Shown: positions 1 to 8,219, counted from the stretch's first letter. The stretch is 64,000 nucleotides of DNA from Phyllobacterium lublinensis (GCF_020164435.1 NZ_JAIUDQ010000020.1:1-64000); one strand, 5' to 3'. Notes: a model not told the origin generated them from the sequence alone. Numbers and translations are program-made.

Positions 1-13
1 GCTCTTCCGATCT
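1..13. other. Illumina adapter remnant at contig end
   Basis: The first 13 bases, GCTCTTCCGATCT, are exactly the 3' end of the standard TruSeq adapter (reverse complement AGATCGGAAGAGC). Reading hflC on the minus strand, the protein runs normally to the residues Gly-Phe-Glu-Ala and then enters this tract. This is sequencing adapter left on the end of an assembled contig, not genomic DNA. Confidence 0.93.
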
Positions 14-429
14 GCTTCGAAGCCGCGCAAACCGTAGACACCGCGCAACGAAGCATCAAGACGTGTACGCAAACGGGCCTCCGCCAGCGTTATGTCGCCG
101 GAAACCGTTTGACGGAACTTGCGCGGATCGGTGATCCGGTAGACCAGAAAGGCGTCAACTTCGTAGAACTTGCCGCCCGAAACCTGAACGCGGATATTGT
201 CGAGTTCGAAACTGAGCAGACGATCCTCGATCATCTGCACATTGTCGGCCTCGAGGAACCCGAAGGGCAGCTTGAAATAGATGCCGGGGTCCGATTTCAC
301 ATCGACAATCTGACCAAAGCGCAGAACGATAGCCTGTTGACCCGCCCTGACGACAAAGATCGACGAATAGACCAGGAGTGCGATGAACGCGAGTACACCT
401 GCATAAAGGGGAAGACGGTTCTGGTTCAT
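14..429 (-). CDS. hflC: HflC, SPFH/band-7 subunit of the FtsH-modulating HflKC complex (3'-truncated by contig end)
   Basis: HflC pairs with HflK in a periplasm-facing membrane complex that surrounds and modulates the FtsH protease. The visible ~138 residues begin with an N-terminal membrane anchor (about residues 7-27), followed by VRAGQQAIVLRFGQ, the usual opening of the SPFH domain, and an FLVYRITDP segment. The ATG shares one base with the hflK stop (TAATG), with GAGGGGA 8 bases upstream, so the two are translationally coupled. About half of the normal ~300-residue protein is missing because the contig ends inside the gene. Confidence 0.93.
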
Positions 430-1529
430 TATTTTGTCCCCTCAACGGTGGCCGGGCGCGGCTTTGCGAGTTCCTGCAATGGCAGGTAAGGAACGACGCC
501 CTGACCGCTCTGGTCGACAATCACCTTGTTGGAGTCCTTCAGAACACGTTCCATGGTCTCAAGGAAGAGTCGCTTGCGTGTTACTTCCGGTGCCTTGACG
601 TACTGGTCATAGACAGACGTGAAGCGCTGCGCCTCACCGGCTGCTTCCTGCACGATCCGGTTCTTGTAGGCGGCCGCATCTTCACGAATCTGCGCGCCTT
701 CACCGCGTGCCTGGCCGAGTTTCTGATTGGAATATTGGTTGGATTCCTCGACAAAGCGGTCTTCATCCTGCTCGGCGCGCTGGACTTCATCGAAGGCATC
801 GGCCACTTCACGCGGCGGCGCTGCATCCTCGATTGAAACCGCATTGATCTGCACACCCGCGCCATACTCATCCAGGGTCTTCTGGATGATCCCACGCACG
901 TCATTGGCGATGCCGGCACGATTGTCACGGAAGATGTCCTGAGCCGGGCTACGGCCGACGATCTCGCGCATTGCACTTTCGGAAACCTGCTGCACGAGGT
1001 TTTCCGGGTTCTCGACATGGAATAGATAGGCAACCGGATCGGAGACGCGATAGAGCACCGAGAACTGCACGTCGACGATATTCTGATCGCCGGAGAGCAT
1101 CAGGCCTTCCTTGGCACCGCGGGCGCCCTGCCCGCCAATATTCTTCTGCTTTTCAACGATCTCGATCTTTTCATAGGATTCGATCGGCCAGAAGTGGAAA
1201 TGCAGACCCGGCTCGGAAATGTCCGGCTTGGGCTTGCCGAAGCGCAACTCGACAGCGCGCTCATCGGGCTGGACAGTATAAATCGACTGGAAAAGCCAGA
1301 ATGCGACCAGAGCCAGTCCGGCCAGCCCCCAAATTGCCGGGCTGCCGCCCGAACCACCGGGAAGTGCCTGACGCAAACGATCCTGACCGCGGCGGAGAAT
1401 GTCTTCGAGGTCAGGCGGATTACCGCCGCCGCCTCCTTGCGGCTTCTGGCCCCAAGGGCCCCCACCGCCACTATTGTTACCGCCGCCACCCCATGGGCCG
1501 CCGCCGCCGTTCTGATTACTCCAGGGCAT
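429..1529 (-). CDS. hflK: HflK, SPFH/band-7 subunit of the FtsH-modulating HflKC complex
   Basis: This 366-residue protein has the typical HflK layout: a Gly/Pro/Trp-rich cytoplasmic N-terminus (residues 1-40), one membrane segment (about 65-85), then the SPFH domain starting at VQPDERAVELRFGKP and a charged helical region ending near residue 310. It forms the FtsH-associated complex with HflC, which follows with a one-base overlap. The start ATG has AGAGGTAGG just upstream. The order thyA-folA-hflK-hflC on one strand is familiar from rhizobia; a downstream DegP-type protease gene would be expected but lies off the contig. Confidence 0.96.
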   Translation of the reverse strand: MPWSNQNGGGGPWGGGGNNSGGGGPWGQKPQGGGGGNPPDLEDILRRGQDRLRQALPGGSGGSPAIWGLAGLALVAFWLFQSIYTVQPDERAVELRFGKPKPDISEPGLHFHFWPIESYEKIEIVEKQKNIGGQGARGAKEGLMLSGDQNIVDVQFSVLYRVSDPVAYLFHVENPENLVQQVSESAMREIVGRSPAQDIFRDNRAGIANDVRGIIQKTLDEYGAGVQINAVSIEDAAPPREVADAFDEVQRAEQDEDRFVEESNQYSNQKLGQARGEGAQIREDAAAYKNRIVQEAAGEAQRFTSVYDQYVKAPEVTRKRLFLETMERVLKDSNKVIVDQSGQGVVPYLPLQELAKPRPATVEGTK

Positions 1530-1721
1530 TCCTACCTCTTAATTTGAACGGAAATTGCCACTGCGTGACGTCCTCCCGCTAACCCGATGCCCCGTTTATA
1601 GGGATGGCGAGGCACGCTTTCAACGCACGTGGTCTCTTTTCAAGCGGATTTGGTAAAAAGACAAAGGATTAAGCTCGCTTATCACGATATTTTCATATCG
1701 CCCGGGTCAATCCCGATTTCA

Positions 1722-2222
1722 TCAACGCCGTTCGTAAACGACGAAGCGCGTTGCGTAATTGTCTTTTTCACCTGCGGGAAAGTCTTCGCTGGAAACCTCA
1801 TCCCAGATTTGTGGGTCGATGGGCGGGAAATGCACATCGCCATCAACTTCAGCCAATACCCAAGTCACATAGAGCCTGTCGGCTCTGTTCAGGGTCTGAC
1901 GAAAGATCTCGCCGCCACCTATAATGCAGATCTCGTTGACCTTGTCCGCACCAGCATGGCTTCCCGCCACAACCAAAGCTTCATCCAAGGATCGGACAGT
2001 AATGACCCCGTCAACAGCAAAGGCCGGATCGCGGGTAATGACGATATTTGTCCGGCCCGGCAGTGGGCGCCCGAGCGAATCCCACGTCTTTCGGCCCATG
2101 ATGATAGGCTTTCCCATCGTCGTGGCCTTGAACCGCTTGAGGTCCGAGGACAAGCGCCATGGCAAGCCATTCTCACGGCCGATCACGCCATTTTCGGCAA
2201 TCGCTACAACAAAACTTATCAT
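1722..2222 (-). CDS. folA: Dihydrofolate reductase
   Basis: DHFR reduces dihydrofolate to tetrahydrofolate with NADPH, regenerating the cofactor oxidised by ThyA. The 166-residue protein begins with the family's MISFVVAIAENGVIG strand, then NGLPWRLSSDLKRFK (substrate-site loop), GKPIIMGRKTWDSLG (NADPH-binding GRKTW), and CIIGGGEIF near residue 120, all diagnostic. It lies 51 bases downstream of thyA on the same strand, so the two folate-cycle partners are probably co-transcribed. Length and motifs are those of a normal chromosomal enzyme. The 192 bases between folA and hflK hold no feature I can support. Confidence 0.97.
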   Translation of the reverse strand: MISFVVAIAENGVIGRENGLPWRLSSDLKRFKATTMGKPIIMGRKTWDSLGRPLPGRTNIVITRDPAFAVDGVITVRSLDEALVVAGSHAGADKVNEICIIGGGEIFRQTLNRADRLYVTWVLAEVDGDVHFPPIDPQIWDEVSSEDFPAGEKDNYATRFVVYERR

Positions 2223-2273
2223 TCCGGCACTTCCGTTTCAGGGAATACTCGTCTTCAGGTCCCGAGAGCGGTG

Positions 2274-3068
2274 TCAAACCGCGATCGGCGCCCTGATACT
2301 GGATTCGGCGACGTAGTCGACAAGACGGAAATCATCATATTTGAAGGCGAACAGGTCGGTCACATCCGGATTGATCTGCATCTGTGGCAGAGGACCTGGC
2401 CGCCTGGTCAGCTGCAGCTTCGCCTGTTCGAAATGGTTCGCGTAGAGATGTGCGTCGCCAAGTGTGTGAACGAAATCGCCAGGCTGCAATCCTGTGACCT
2501 GGGCCACCATCATCGTCAGCAGCGCATAGGAAGCAATGTTGAACGGAACGCCAAGGAAAATATCCGCAGACCGTTGATAGAGCTGACAGGAGAGCTTGCC
2601 ATCCGACACATAAAACTGGAACAGGCAATGGCAGGGCGGCAGGGCCATTTCATCAACCAGCGCCGGATTCCATGCCGAAACAATCAAACGTCTTGAGTTA
2701 GGGTTCTTGCGTATCGCATTCAAAAGATTCGCAATCTGGTCGATGTGCCTGCCATCGGGTGCTGGCCATGAGCGCCACTGGTAGCCATAGACTGGTCCAA
2801 GGTCACCATTCTCGTCGGCCCACTCGTCCCAGATCGTAACGCCGTTCTCCTTCAGGTAGGCAATATTGGTATCGCCCTGCAGGAACCACAGGAGCTCGTG
2901 GATGATGGATTTCAAATGCAGCTTTTTCGTTGTCAGCATGGGAAATCCCGCTGCCAGATCGAAACGCATCTGATAGCCGAAAACGGAGCGTGTGCCCGTG
3001 CCTGTCCGGTCGCCGCGATCGGCACCCGTATCAAGCACGTGCTGGAGGAGATCGAGATATGTGCGCAT
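2274..3068 (-). CDS. thyA: Thymidylate synthase
   Basis: ThyA methylates dUMP to dTMP with methylenetetrahydrofolate. The protein is 264 residues, the length of the E. coli enzyme, with the catalytic Cys at 146 inside [12 protein letters not shown], the [10 protein letters not shown] strand before it, and [18 protein letters not shown] after it (nucleotide binding). It is the first gene of the apparent thyA-folA-hflK-hflC run. The ATG at 3068 gives [13 protein letters not shown], the normal N-terminus. The segment between it and the upstream terminator (3145-3174) is short and would contain the promoter. Confidence 0.98.
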   Translation of the reverse strand: MRTYLDLLQHVLDTGADRGDRTGTGTRSVFGYQMRFDLAAGFPMLTTKKLHLKSIIHELLWFLQGDTNIAYLKENGVTIWDEWADENGDLGPVYGYQWRSWPAPDGRHIDQIANLLNAIRKNPNSRRLIVSAWNPALVDEMALPPCHCLFQFYVSDGKLSCQLYQRSADIFLGVPFNIASYALLTMMVAQVTGLQPGDFVHTLGDAHLYANHFEQAKLQLTRRPGPLPQMQINPDVTDLFAFKYDDFRLVDYVAESSIRAPIAV

Positions 3069-3144
3069 GGCATCTCTTAGCAGATTCAGTCTAACGAAGC
3101 ACTAAGGCTTATGGACGATCCACAGCGGCAATGGGCGGGCATGC

Positions 3145-3174
3145 ATAAAAAATCCCCGGTGTTCGGCCGGGGAT
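3145..3174 (-). terminator. Rho-independent terminator of the DUF2853 gene
   Basis: An 8-bp perfect stem (ATCCCCGG / CCGGGGAT, loop of 7) is followed on the minus strand by a run of Ts. It sits about 25 bases past the stop of the 3200-3511 gene and insulates it from thyA. Confidence 0.85.
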
Positions 3175-3199
3175 GATTGATCTGGCGACATGAAAGCGA

Positions 3200-3511
3200 T
3201 CAGAGGCTGCCGAGCGCGCCAAGCGACTTTGCTGTCAGGTAGTAAAATGTGACGCGGCTCTTGCTGCTGTCCGCCTTCATGGCCGAGCATACCGATTCAA
3301 TGGCAGCATCGGCCTTGGCGACATCGGTGATGCCGAGCTTCTTTTCGACCCAATTGGTGCGAACACGCTTCAATTCGTCCGGATCAGTGCATGAAACCAG
3401 CGATGAATCCCTGTTGCGCAGGGCAATTCCGAGATGTTTGACGATTTTTGCAACGGTCGCCTCATCGGCAGCAGCATCGTAATGACGTACATCTTTTAGA
3501 TAGTCACTCAT
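3200..3511 (-). CDS. DUF2853 family protein
   Basis: This 103-residue soluble protein begins MSDYLKDVRHYDAAADEA and matches, from memory, the DUF2853 family of small alpha-helical proteins of unknown function common in Rhizobiales. There is no signal peptide or membrane segment. The start at 3511 is preferred because AGGGG lies 7 bases before it; an in-frame ATG at 3538 has no such site. It is a single-gene unit, with its own terminator downstream and a divergent tmRNA gene upstream. Function is not known. Confidence 0.85.
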   Translation of the reverse strand: MSDYLKDVRHYDAAADEATVAKIVKHLGIALRNRDSSLVSCTDPDELKRVRTNWVEKKLGITDVAKADAAIESVCSAMKADSSKSRVTFYYLTAKSLGALGSL

Positions 3512-3658
3512 GAAAAATCCCCTGATTGCTGGATGCAATGACCGGCATTGCAGCCTCCCTGACGATTAAGACATCGCACAAACTGGCCGATGCATGAGGC
3601 GATGACTCATTAGACACCTCGAAACATTCCCCAGCATCCGTTGCAAGTCAATCCACTC

Positions 3659-3687
3659 TTTCAATTCGACAAAACAGGCCCTATATA
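3659..3687 (+). promoter_or_regulatory. Candidate promoter of ssrA
   Basis: A good -10 (TATATA, 3682-3687) is preceded by a weak -35 (TTTCAA, 3659-3664) at 17 bp. Transcription would begin near 3693, just before the predicted acceptor piece of tmRNA. Confidence 0.5.
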
Positions 3688-3691
3688 AGTG

Positions 3692-4012
3692 CTGCTGGCT
3701 TCGGCCAGCTATGGTGATAAACAGACGATGCAATAAGCCCATTGGACCCGGGGGCAGTACCCGGCGCCTCCACCACAATGCAGCAGCAAACGCTGCCTTG
3801 TGGCGGGGGCGAAACAGGATCGACAAGGGTGTAAAGATCGCTCTTTTGCCCGGCATTGTACCACCGTTATCGGGCTAACTCAGTAGTTGCAAACGACAAC
3901 TATGCGGAAGCACGTCTCGCCGCTTAATGCGGTGCGATAGCTTCAAATCAAGTCCTAGGGGTTCGCACTTCTAGGCGGGGTTCGGAGGCACCTGGCAACA
4001 GAAGCCTCCACT
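3692..4012 (+). ncRNA. ssrA: tmRNA, circularly permuted two-piece form
   Basis: tmRNA rescues stalled ribosomes and tags the nascent chain for proteolysis. The 3' acceptor piece comes first (about 3692-3775) and ends in CGCCTCC-A-CCA. After a 29-base spacer (3776-3804) that folds as a hairpin (CCACAA/TTGTGG outside, GCAG/CTGC inside), the coding piece begins GGGGGCG at 3805. GGGGGCG pairs with CGCCTCC to give a 7-bp acceptor stem with one G-U. The tag reading frame at 3889-3924 encodes ANDNYAEARLAA, then TAA, the tag type expected in Rhizobiales. The coding piece probably ends after a GGAGGC/GCCTCC hairpin (3984-4009). Exact processed ends are inferred. Confidence 0.93.
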
Positions 4013-4085
4013 TCCCTTTCCCTTCTTGTCTATCTCCGGATCCAGGTCTGTCCGGATTGCTGCCGCGCGCTTCCAAACGATTCGC

Positions 4086-4126
4086 TTGACGCGGGCAAAC
4101 ATATGGCGTATCTAACTAATTAGTTA
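4086..4126 (+). promoter_or_regulatory. Promoter with palindromic operator for the ArsR operon
   Basis: TTGACG (4086-4091) and TATCTA (4109-4114) are spaced by 17 bp. A perfect 14-bp palindrome, TAACTAATTAGTTA (4113-4126), overlaps the -10. This is the arrangement expected if the first gene's ArsR-type product represses its own operon by blocking RNA polymerase. Confidence 0.65.
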
Positions 4127-4149
4127 AATAACCGAATGGTTAATTGCTG

Positions 4150-4512
4150 ATGACACCCGATCGACTCGACCACATTTTTTCCGCTCTTGCCGATCCGACC
4201 CGCAGGGCGATCCTGGCGCGCCTGGCGCTGGGCACAACGTCAGTAACCGAACTGGCCGAACCGTTCCGGATGTCGGGTCCCGCGGTGACCAAACACCTCA
4301 AAGTGCTCGAAAGGGCCGGTTTGATCATTCGCGGCAGGGAAGCCCAATGGCGGCCATGCAGCCTCGATGCGGCACCGCTCAAGGATGCGACGGACTGGCT
4401 CGAACAATACCGGCGCTTTTGGGAAGGCAGTTTCGATCGCCTGGAGGAGTATCTGCAGGAGGTGCAAACCAATGGAGGAAAAGATGTCCGAGACAGCTCA
4501 CGTGACAAATGA
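4150..4512 (+). CDS. ArsR-family winged-helix repressor
   Basis: This 120-residue regulator has the ArsR fold: DHIFSALADPTRRAILARLA at the start, then recognition-helix region SGPAVTKHLKVLERAGLI and the wing REAQWRPC. It lacks the paired cysteines of metal-sensing ArsR proteins, having one Cys near residue 75. It belongs instead to the subgroup that sits next to SRPBCC/AHSA1 genes. The ATG at 4150 is taken; a TTG two codons earlier is possible. It overlaps the downstream SRPBCC gene by 29 bases, and a palindrome over the promoter suggests autorepression. Ligand unknown. Confidence 0.88.
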   Translation: MTPDRLDHIFSALADPTRRAILARLALGTTSVTELAEPFRMSGPAVTKHLKVLERAGLIIRGREAQWRPCSLDAAPLKDATDWLEQYRRFWEGSFDRLEEYLQEVQTNGGKDVRDSSRDK

Positions 4513-4960
4513 AACCGCCGGCCGTGTCCTGACGATAAGGCGTCTGTTCAACGCGCCGCCCGCGTTGGTGTTCGACGCATTCACCGACCCAAAGCGCATG
4601 CTGCAGTGGATGGGACCGCGCGACTACCCGGCGAGCTACGTGGAGTCCGACCTGCGTGTTGGCGGCAGCTGGCGTGCGTGCCTTGATTCTGCGGCCAGCG
4701 GCGAAAAACTCTGGCATGGCGGCGTCTACCAGAAAATCGTGCCTGGCAGGCACCTGGCCTTCACATTTGCCTGGGATCAGGAAAGCGGCATTACCGTCGG
4801 TCTTGAAACCCTGGTCGACATCACCTTTGAGGCCCAGAACGACAAGACCCTCATGACATTCCGTCAGAGCATCTTCGATACGCCTGAGAATTGCAGCAGC
4901 CACGTTCAGGGCTGGAACAGCGCCTTCGATCGCCTTCAGGAGCTGCTTGAACAGGACTAG
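4484..4960 (+). CDS. SRPBCC/AHSA1-domain protein
   Basis: This 158-residue START-like hydrophobic-ligand-binding protein carries the AHSA1 signature: LTIRRLFNAPPALVFDAFTD then PKRMLQWMGP near the N-terminus, and GWNSAFDRLQELL at the C-terminus. The ATG at 4484 has GGAGG 5 bases upstream, better than the ATG at 4472. It overlaps the ArsR gene in another frame, so expression is coupled. Family members next to ArsR genes are common, but their ligands are mostly unknown. They do not act as Hsp90 co-chaperones despite the domain name. Confidence 0.88.
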   Translation: MSETAHVTNETAGRVLTIRRLFNAPPALVFDAFTDPKRMLQWMGPRDYPASYVESDLRVGGSWRACLDSAASGEKLWHGGVYQKIVPGRHLAFTFAWDQESGITVGLETLVDITFEAQNDKTLMTFRQSIFDTPENCSSHVQGWNSAFDRLQELLEQD

Positions 4961-5011
4961 GCTCGAGGCGTTCCGGCATTCCCATCAAGCATTTCGCAAC
5001 AGGAGGAAGCC

Positions 5012-5788
5012 ATGCAGCATGAAATCGCATCAAGGGACGAATGGTTGAGGGCGCGGACCGCGCTTCTGGCCAAGGAGAAGGCCTTCACCAGGGCCCAGGA
5101 GGAAATAAGCGCGCAGCGCCGGGCCCTGCCTTGGGTCAAGATCGACAAGGAATACGTGTTCGACAGCCGCTCGGGACCGGTGACGCTGGCCGAACTGTTC
5201 GACGGTCGCAGCCAGCTCTTCGTCAAGCACTTCATGATGGGGCCGGATCAGAAGCAGCAATGTGTTGGCTGCTCGCTCGAGGTCGACCACATCGAGGGTC
5301 TCCTTGCCCACCTGCAAAACAACGATGTGACCTATGTGGCGATCGCCCGGGCACCGATCGGCGAGATCGAAGCGTTGCGCCAAGCCATGGGCTGGCAGTT
5401 TCCCTGGGTCTCGTCCTTCCGCAGCGATTTCAACTACGACTTCAACGTATCTTTCACGCCGAAGGAGATGGCGGACGAGCGCGCCTTCTACAACTACGAG
5501 TACATGGATAGCGGCCTCGAAGACCTTTCTGGCGACAGCGTCTTCTACAAGGACGAGGATGGCCAGATATTCCACACCTATTCGGCATTCAGCCGGGGTG
5601 GCGAGCAATTCCTCGGGATTTACGGTTACCTCGACGTCATGCCCAAGGGTCGCAACGAACCCGGGCCGCACTATAATCTCGTCGACTGGGCCCGCCCAAG
5701 GACGATGTATGGCAAGGGCGGTACCGTCGCCAACAATGGCCGGTATCATGATGCCAGCTGCGCCTGTGGCGCACACGCGGCGGCATGA
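5012..5788 (+). CDS. DUF899 family thioredoxin-like protein
   Basis: This 258-residue cytoplasmic protein fits DUF899, a thioredoxin-fold family. Visible family features are REEWL-like N-terminus (RDEWLRARTALLAKEKAFT), FVKHFMMGPDQ, a CVGCS motif near residue 88, FPWVSSFRSDFNYDFNVSF, and a C-terminal LDVMPKGRNE region followed by a Cys-rich tail (CACG). The CxxC suggests a redox role, but substrate is unknown. It is third in the ArsR operon and overlaps the next gene by ATGA. SD AGGAGG precedes the ATG. Confidence 0.87.
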   Translation: MQHEIASRDEWLRARTALLAKEKAFTRAQEEISAQRRALPWVKIDKEYVFDSRSGPVTLAELFDGRSQLFVKHFMMGPDQKQQCVGCSLEVDHIEGLLAHLQNNDVTYVAIARAPIGEIEALRQAMGWQFPWVSSFRSDFNYDFNVSFTPKEMADERAFYNYEYMDSGLEDLSGDSVFYKDEDGQIFHTYSAFSRGGEQFLGIYGYLDVMPKGRNEPGPHYNLVDWARPRTMYGKGGTVANNGRYHDASCACGAHAAA

Positions 5789-6042
5789 TGTGTTGCGCGC
5801 TTGGAGCTTTGCTCCTCGCCTTCGCCGCAGCCATGCGAACGGGGTCGAGGACCCTGCTCGCCTGGCGGCCCGGCTCGCAGTCATGTCTGAGGGTCGGAGC
5901 GGCCGTAACGATCCTGGCCACAGCTTCTCTGCTGGCCGCGCAACATGCGTCGCATTATGCTGTCCGCGCGCACGCCAACGAGCGGACGGTGTTGGCAGAA
6001 TTCATGTCTCAACCGATTTGCAGCGGCAGCACTACAAACTAA
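5785..6042 (+). CDS. Small membrane protein of the ArsR-SRPBCC-DUF899 operon
   Basis: An 85-residue protein with two likely membrane segments (about residues 3-17 and 37-52: VGAAVTILATASLLAAQ) and a short polar tail. It starts with an ATGA overlap on the DUF899 stop and ends just before a terminator, so it is the last gene of this operon. I do not recognise its family. The double CC near the N-terminus recalls small uncharacterised membrane proteins found after DUF899 genes. A real gene is likely from position and hydropathy. Confidence 0.6.
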   Translation: MMCCALGALLLAFAAAMRTGSRTLLAWRPGSQSCLRVGAAVTILATASLLAAQHASHYAVRAHANERTVLAEFMSQPICSGSTTN

Positions 6043-6073
6043 AAAGGCCCGGAACATCGTCCCGGGCCCTTTT
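6042..6073. terminator. Bidirectional terminator between convergent operons
   Basis: GGCCCGG/CCGGGCC stem extended by A-T pairs on both sides, so a T-run follows on either strand. It lies between the plus-strand ArsR operon and the minus-strand transporter gene. Confidence 0.85.
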
Positions 6074-6101
6074 GCTTGGCATCTGATGGAGGATCAGAAA
6101 A

Positions 6102-7310
6102 TCACTCGGCGGCCGCCTCTACCTCGACAACGCGCCGGCGTCCGATCGTAGCCTGCGTCAGGACGAAGGCACCAACCGCGCACAGGGCAATGCCTGCTGC
6201 CATCGGCAGGGCTGTTCCGTCGAAGAACAGCCCGGCGATTACCATGGCGATGGCCGAGGTCACGAAGTGCAGCGTGCCCATCAAGGCCGAGGCCGTTCCG
6301 GCGATTTCGCCGTGGTCCTCAAGGGCGAGCACCGCCGACGTGGGAATGACCAGGCCGAGGAAGCCATAACCCACGAACAGGAAGGCGGCCATCACCGGCA
6401 ACTGGCTGAAGCCCAACCCCATGACGACGACCATCGCTGCCATCGTCAGCGAAAATGCCGTCACGGCAAGGCGCATCACCCTGATCAGGCCGAAACGGTC
6501 ACCGAGCCAGCCGGTCAGTTGCGACACCGCGAAGAATGATACCGCGTTGATCGAGAAGGCGATGCTGTATTGCGTTGGCGTCAGGCCATAGTGATCGATG
6601 AGCACGAAGGGAGAATTGGCCAGATAGACCAGAAAGCTCGAAATTCCGAGGCCACCGATAAAGGTCAGGGTCAGGAAGTTGCGGTCGCCGAGCAGCAGGC
6701 GATAGGCAGCCATGGCACTGCCAAGGCCGCTTTCTGCGCGTGCCTCCCGGGGGCGCGTCTCCTTGAGCTGGGTGGAAAGCAGAACCAGGCCAATGAAGGC
6801 CGCAATCATCACCGCCCAGAACACGCCGCGCCAGCCATAGAATTCGATGACCGCGCTGCCCGTAAGCGGAGCGAGGATTGGCGATATGCTGAAGACCAGC
6901 ATCAGCAGCGACATCAGGCGCGCCGCCTGCACGCCGGTATGCATGTCCCGTACGATGGCCCTGGGTATGACCATGCCTGCCGCACCGCCAATACCCTGGA
7001 GAAAGCGGAAAGCAATCAGGGTTTCGATGTCGCTGGCCAGCGCGCAACCGATACTGGCCAGCGCGAAGAGGCCGATCCCGATATAGAGCGGCGCCTTCCG
7101 GCCCCACATGTCGGACAGGGGTCCATAGATCAGCTGGAAGATGGCAAACGAAATGAAGAAGGCCAGAAGGCTCAACTGCACGACATGATTCTCTGCGCTC
7201 AATTCCTTGCCGATTGACGGCATGGCCGGCAGATACATGTCGATCGCGAACGGTCCGATCGCAGTCAGAAGACCGAGGATGAGCGCAGTGCGAAAGAAGG
7301 AAGTCGTCAT
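6102..7310 (-). CDS. Bcr/CflA family MFS drug exporter
   Basis: A 402-residue, 12-helix major facilitator with Bcr/CflA hallmarks: PFAIDMYLPAMPSIGKEL in TM1-loop, the MFS motif A equivalent YGPLSDMWGRKAPLYIG, FRFLQGIGGAAGMVIPRAIV in TM4, and SPILAPLTGSAV in TM5. Members export drugs such as chloramphenicol, sulfonamides or bicyclomycin by proton antiport; the substrate here is not predictable. It is divergent from a TetR regulator, with palindromic operators in between, a typical efflux-pump and repressor pair. Confidence 0.92.
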   Translation of the reverse strand: MTTSFFRTALILGLLTAIGPFAIDMYLPAMPSIGKELSAENHVVQLSLLAFFISFAIFQLIYGPLSDMWGRKAPLYIGIGLFALASIGCALASDIETLIAFRFLQGIGGAAGMVIPRAIVRDMHTGVQAARLMSLLMLVFSISPILAPLTGSAVIEFYGWRGVFWAVMIAAFIGLVLLSTQLKETRPREARAESGLGSAMAAYRLLLGDRNFLTLTFIGGLGISSFLVYLANSPFVLIDHYGLTPTQYSIAFSINAVSFFAVSQLTGWLGDRFGLIRVMRLAVTAFSLTMAAMVVVMGLGFSQLPVMAAFLFVGYGFLGLVIPTSAVLALEDHGEIAGTASALMGTLHFVTSAIAMVIAGLFFDGTALPMAAGIALCAVGAFVLTQATIGRRRVVEVEAAAE

Positions 7311-7445
7311 GATGAAGATCTTTCAAGAAACTGTTTGCGCGAAGCCGGATTGCCTCAGCGCGCCATTTGCTCTCAGGAGGGTTAAGCCGGATCGTTGGTG
7401 AAGGACACGGGCTTGGGAGGACTGTGCTTTCACGGCAAAATAAAC

Positions 7446-7494
7446 GTGTCAAATATTTTGGACACATATGTCAATTTAGACACCATTGTCTAAA
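7446..7494. promoter_or_regulatory. Twin palindromic operators between MFS and TetR genes
   Basis: Two 20-bp palindromes share a TGTC/GACA core. Site 1 is GTGTC-N10-GACAC (7446-7465). Site 2 is TTTAGACA-CCAT-TGTCTAAA (7475-7494), with every arm base matching. They lie in the 210-bp divergent promoter region and are the natural targets for the TetR protein at 7521. Confidence 0.7.
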
Positions 7495-7520
7495 ACGTCA
7501 ACACGCATTATCTTGGGTGT

Positions 7521-8219
7521 ATGAAAAATCGTGAACCAGCACTCAGGGCGACCGGCCATACTCAACGTGGCCAGTGTGCAAAACGCCTTTCGATACTTGA
7601 CGCCGCAGCGCATGTATTTTGTCGTGAAGGATTTTCTGGGGCGAGTATAGATGAAATAGCCGCAGCAGCCTGCGTTTCACGCCAGACAATATATAATCAC
7701 TATCGCGAGAAGGAAACCCTTTTCACCGCCGTCGTCGAGGATGTAATGGACCGGTCCAATGCCATGCTCTATTCGATGTTGGCGACTTTCCCGGACAAAT
7801 CCGACAATATTCAGGATGATCTGACGGCATTCGCGGTTCGCCTGAACAAGAACTGTCTTTGTAACCAGGATGGCAAATTCCTGCGCAAGCTGGTGCAGTC
7901 TGAGGGCGAGCGGTATCCGCACCTTTTTGAGGCATGGCGGCAACATGGGCCCGGCAAGATCAGTTCGGCACTCGGCGCATTGTTTTCCCGGCTGTGCCAC
8001 AAGGGGGTCTTGCAGATTGACGACTTCGACCTCGCCGCCCGCCAGTTCCTGGCGCTGGTCAATGCCGACCTGCAGATGATCAGTCTTTTCGGCGGAACCC
8101 CAACCGATGAGGAACTGGAAAGTGCCGGGCGCAATGCGGTCCAGACGTTCCTGCGGGCCTATGGAACGCCGGCCAGCCCGAACATTGTTCAACCGCCATC
8201 GCTCGCAGCCGTAGGCTGA
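7521..8219 (+). CDS. TetR-family transcriptional regulator
   Basis: This 232-residue protein has a TetR helix-turn-helix near residues 22-70: RLSILDAAAHVFCREGFSGA, then IDEIAAAACVSRQTIYNHY and KETLFTAVV. The C-terminal half resembles the TetR_C domain of AcrR/YbjK-like repressors (FLRKLVQSEGERYPHLFEAW). It is divergent from the MFS exporter and probably represses it and itself through the two operators at 7446-7494. Inducer unknown. Confidence 0.9.
   Translation: MKNREPALRATGHTQRGQCAKRLSILDAAAHVFCREGFSGASIDEIAAAACVSRQTIYNHYREKETLFTAVVEDVMDRSNAMLYSMLATFPDKSDNIQDDLTAFAVRLNKNCLCNQDGKFLRKLVQSEGERYPHLFEAWRQHGPGKISSALGALFSRLCHKGVLQIDDFDLAARQFLALVNADLQMISLFGGTPTDEELESAGRNAVQTFLRAYGTPASPNIVQPPSLAAVG

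Noticed and set aside
3566-3856. Minus-strand ORF of 96 residues across the tmRNA gene
   Set aside because: It covers the acceptor stem and coding piece of tmRNA, whose structure explains the sequence.
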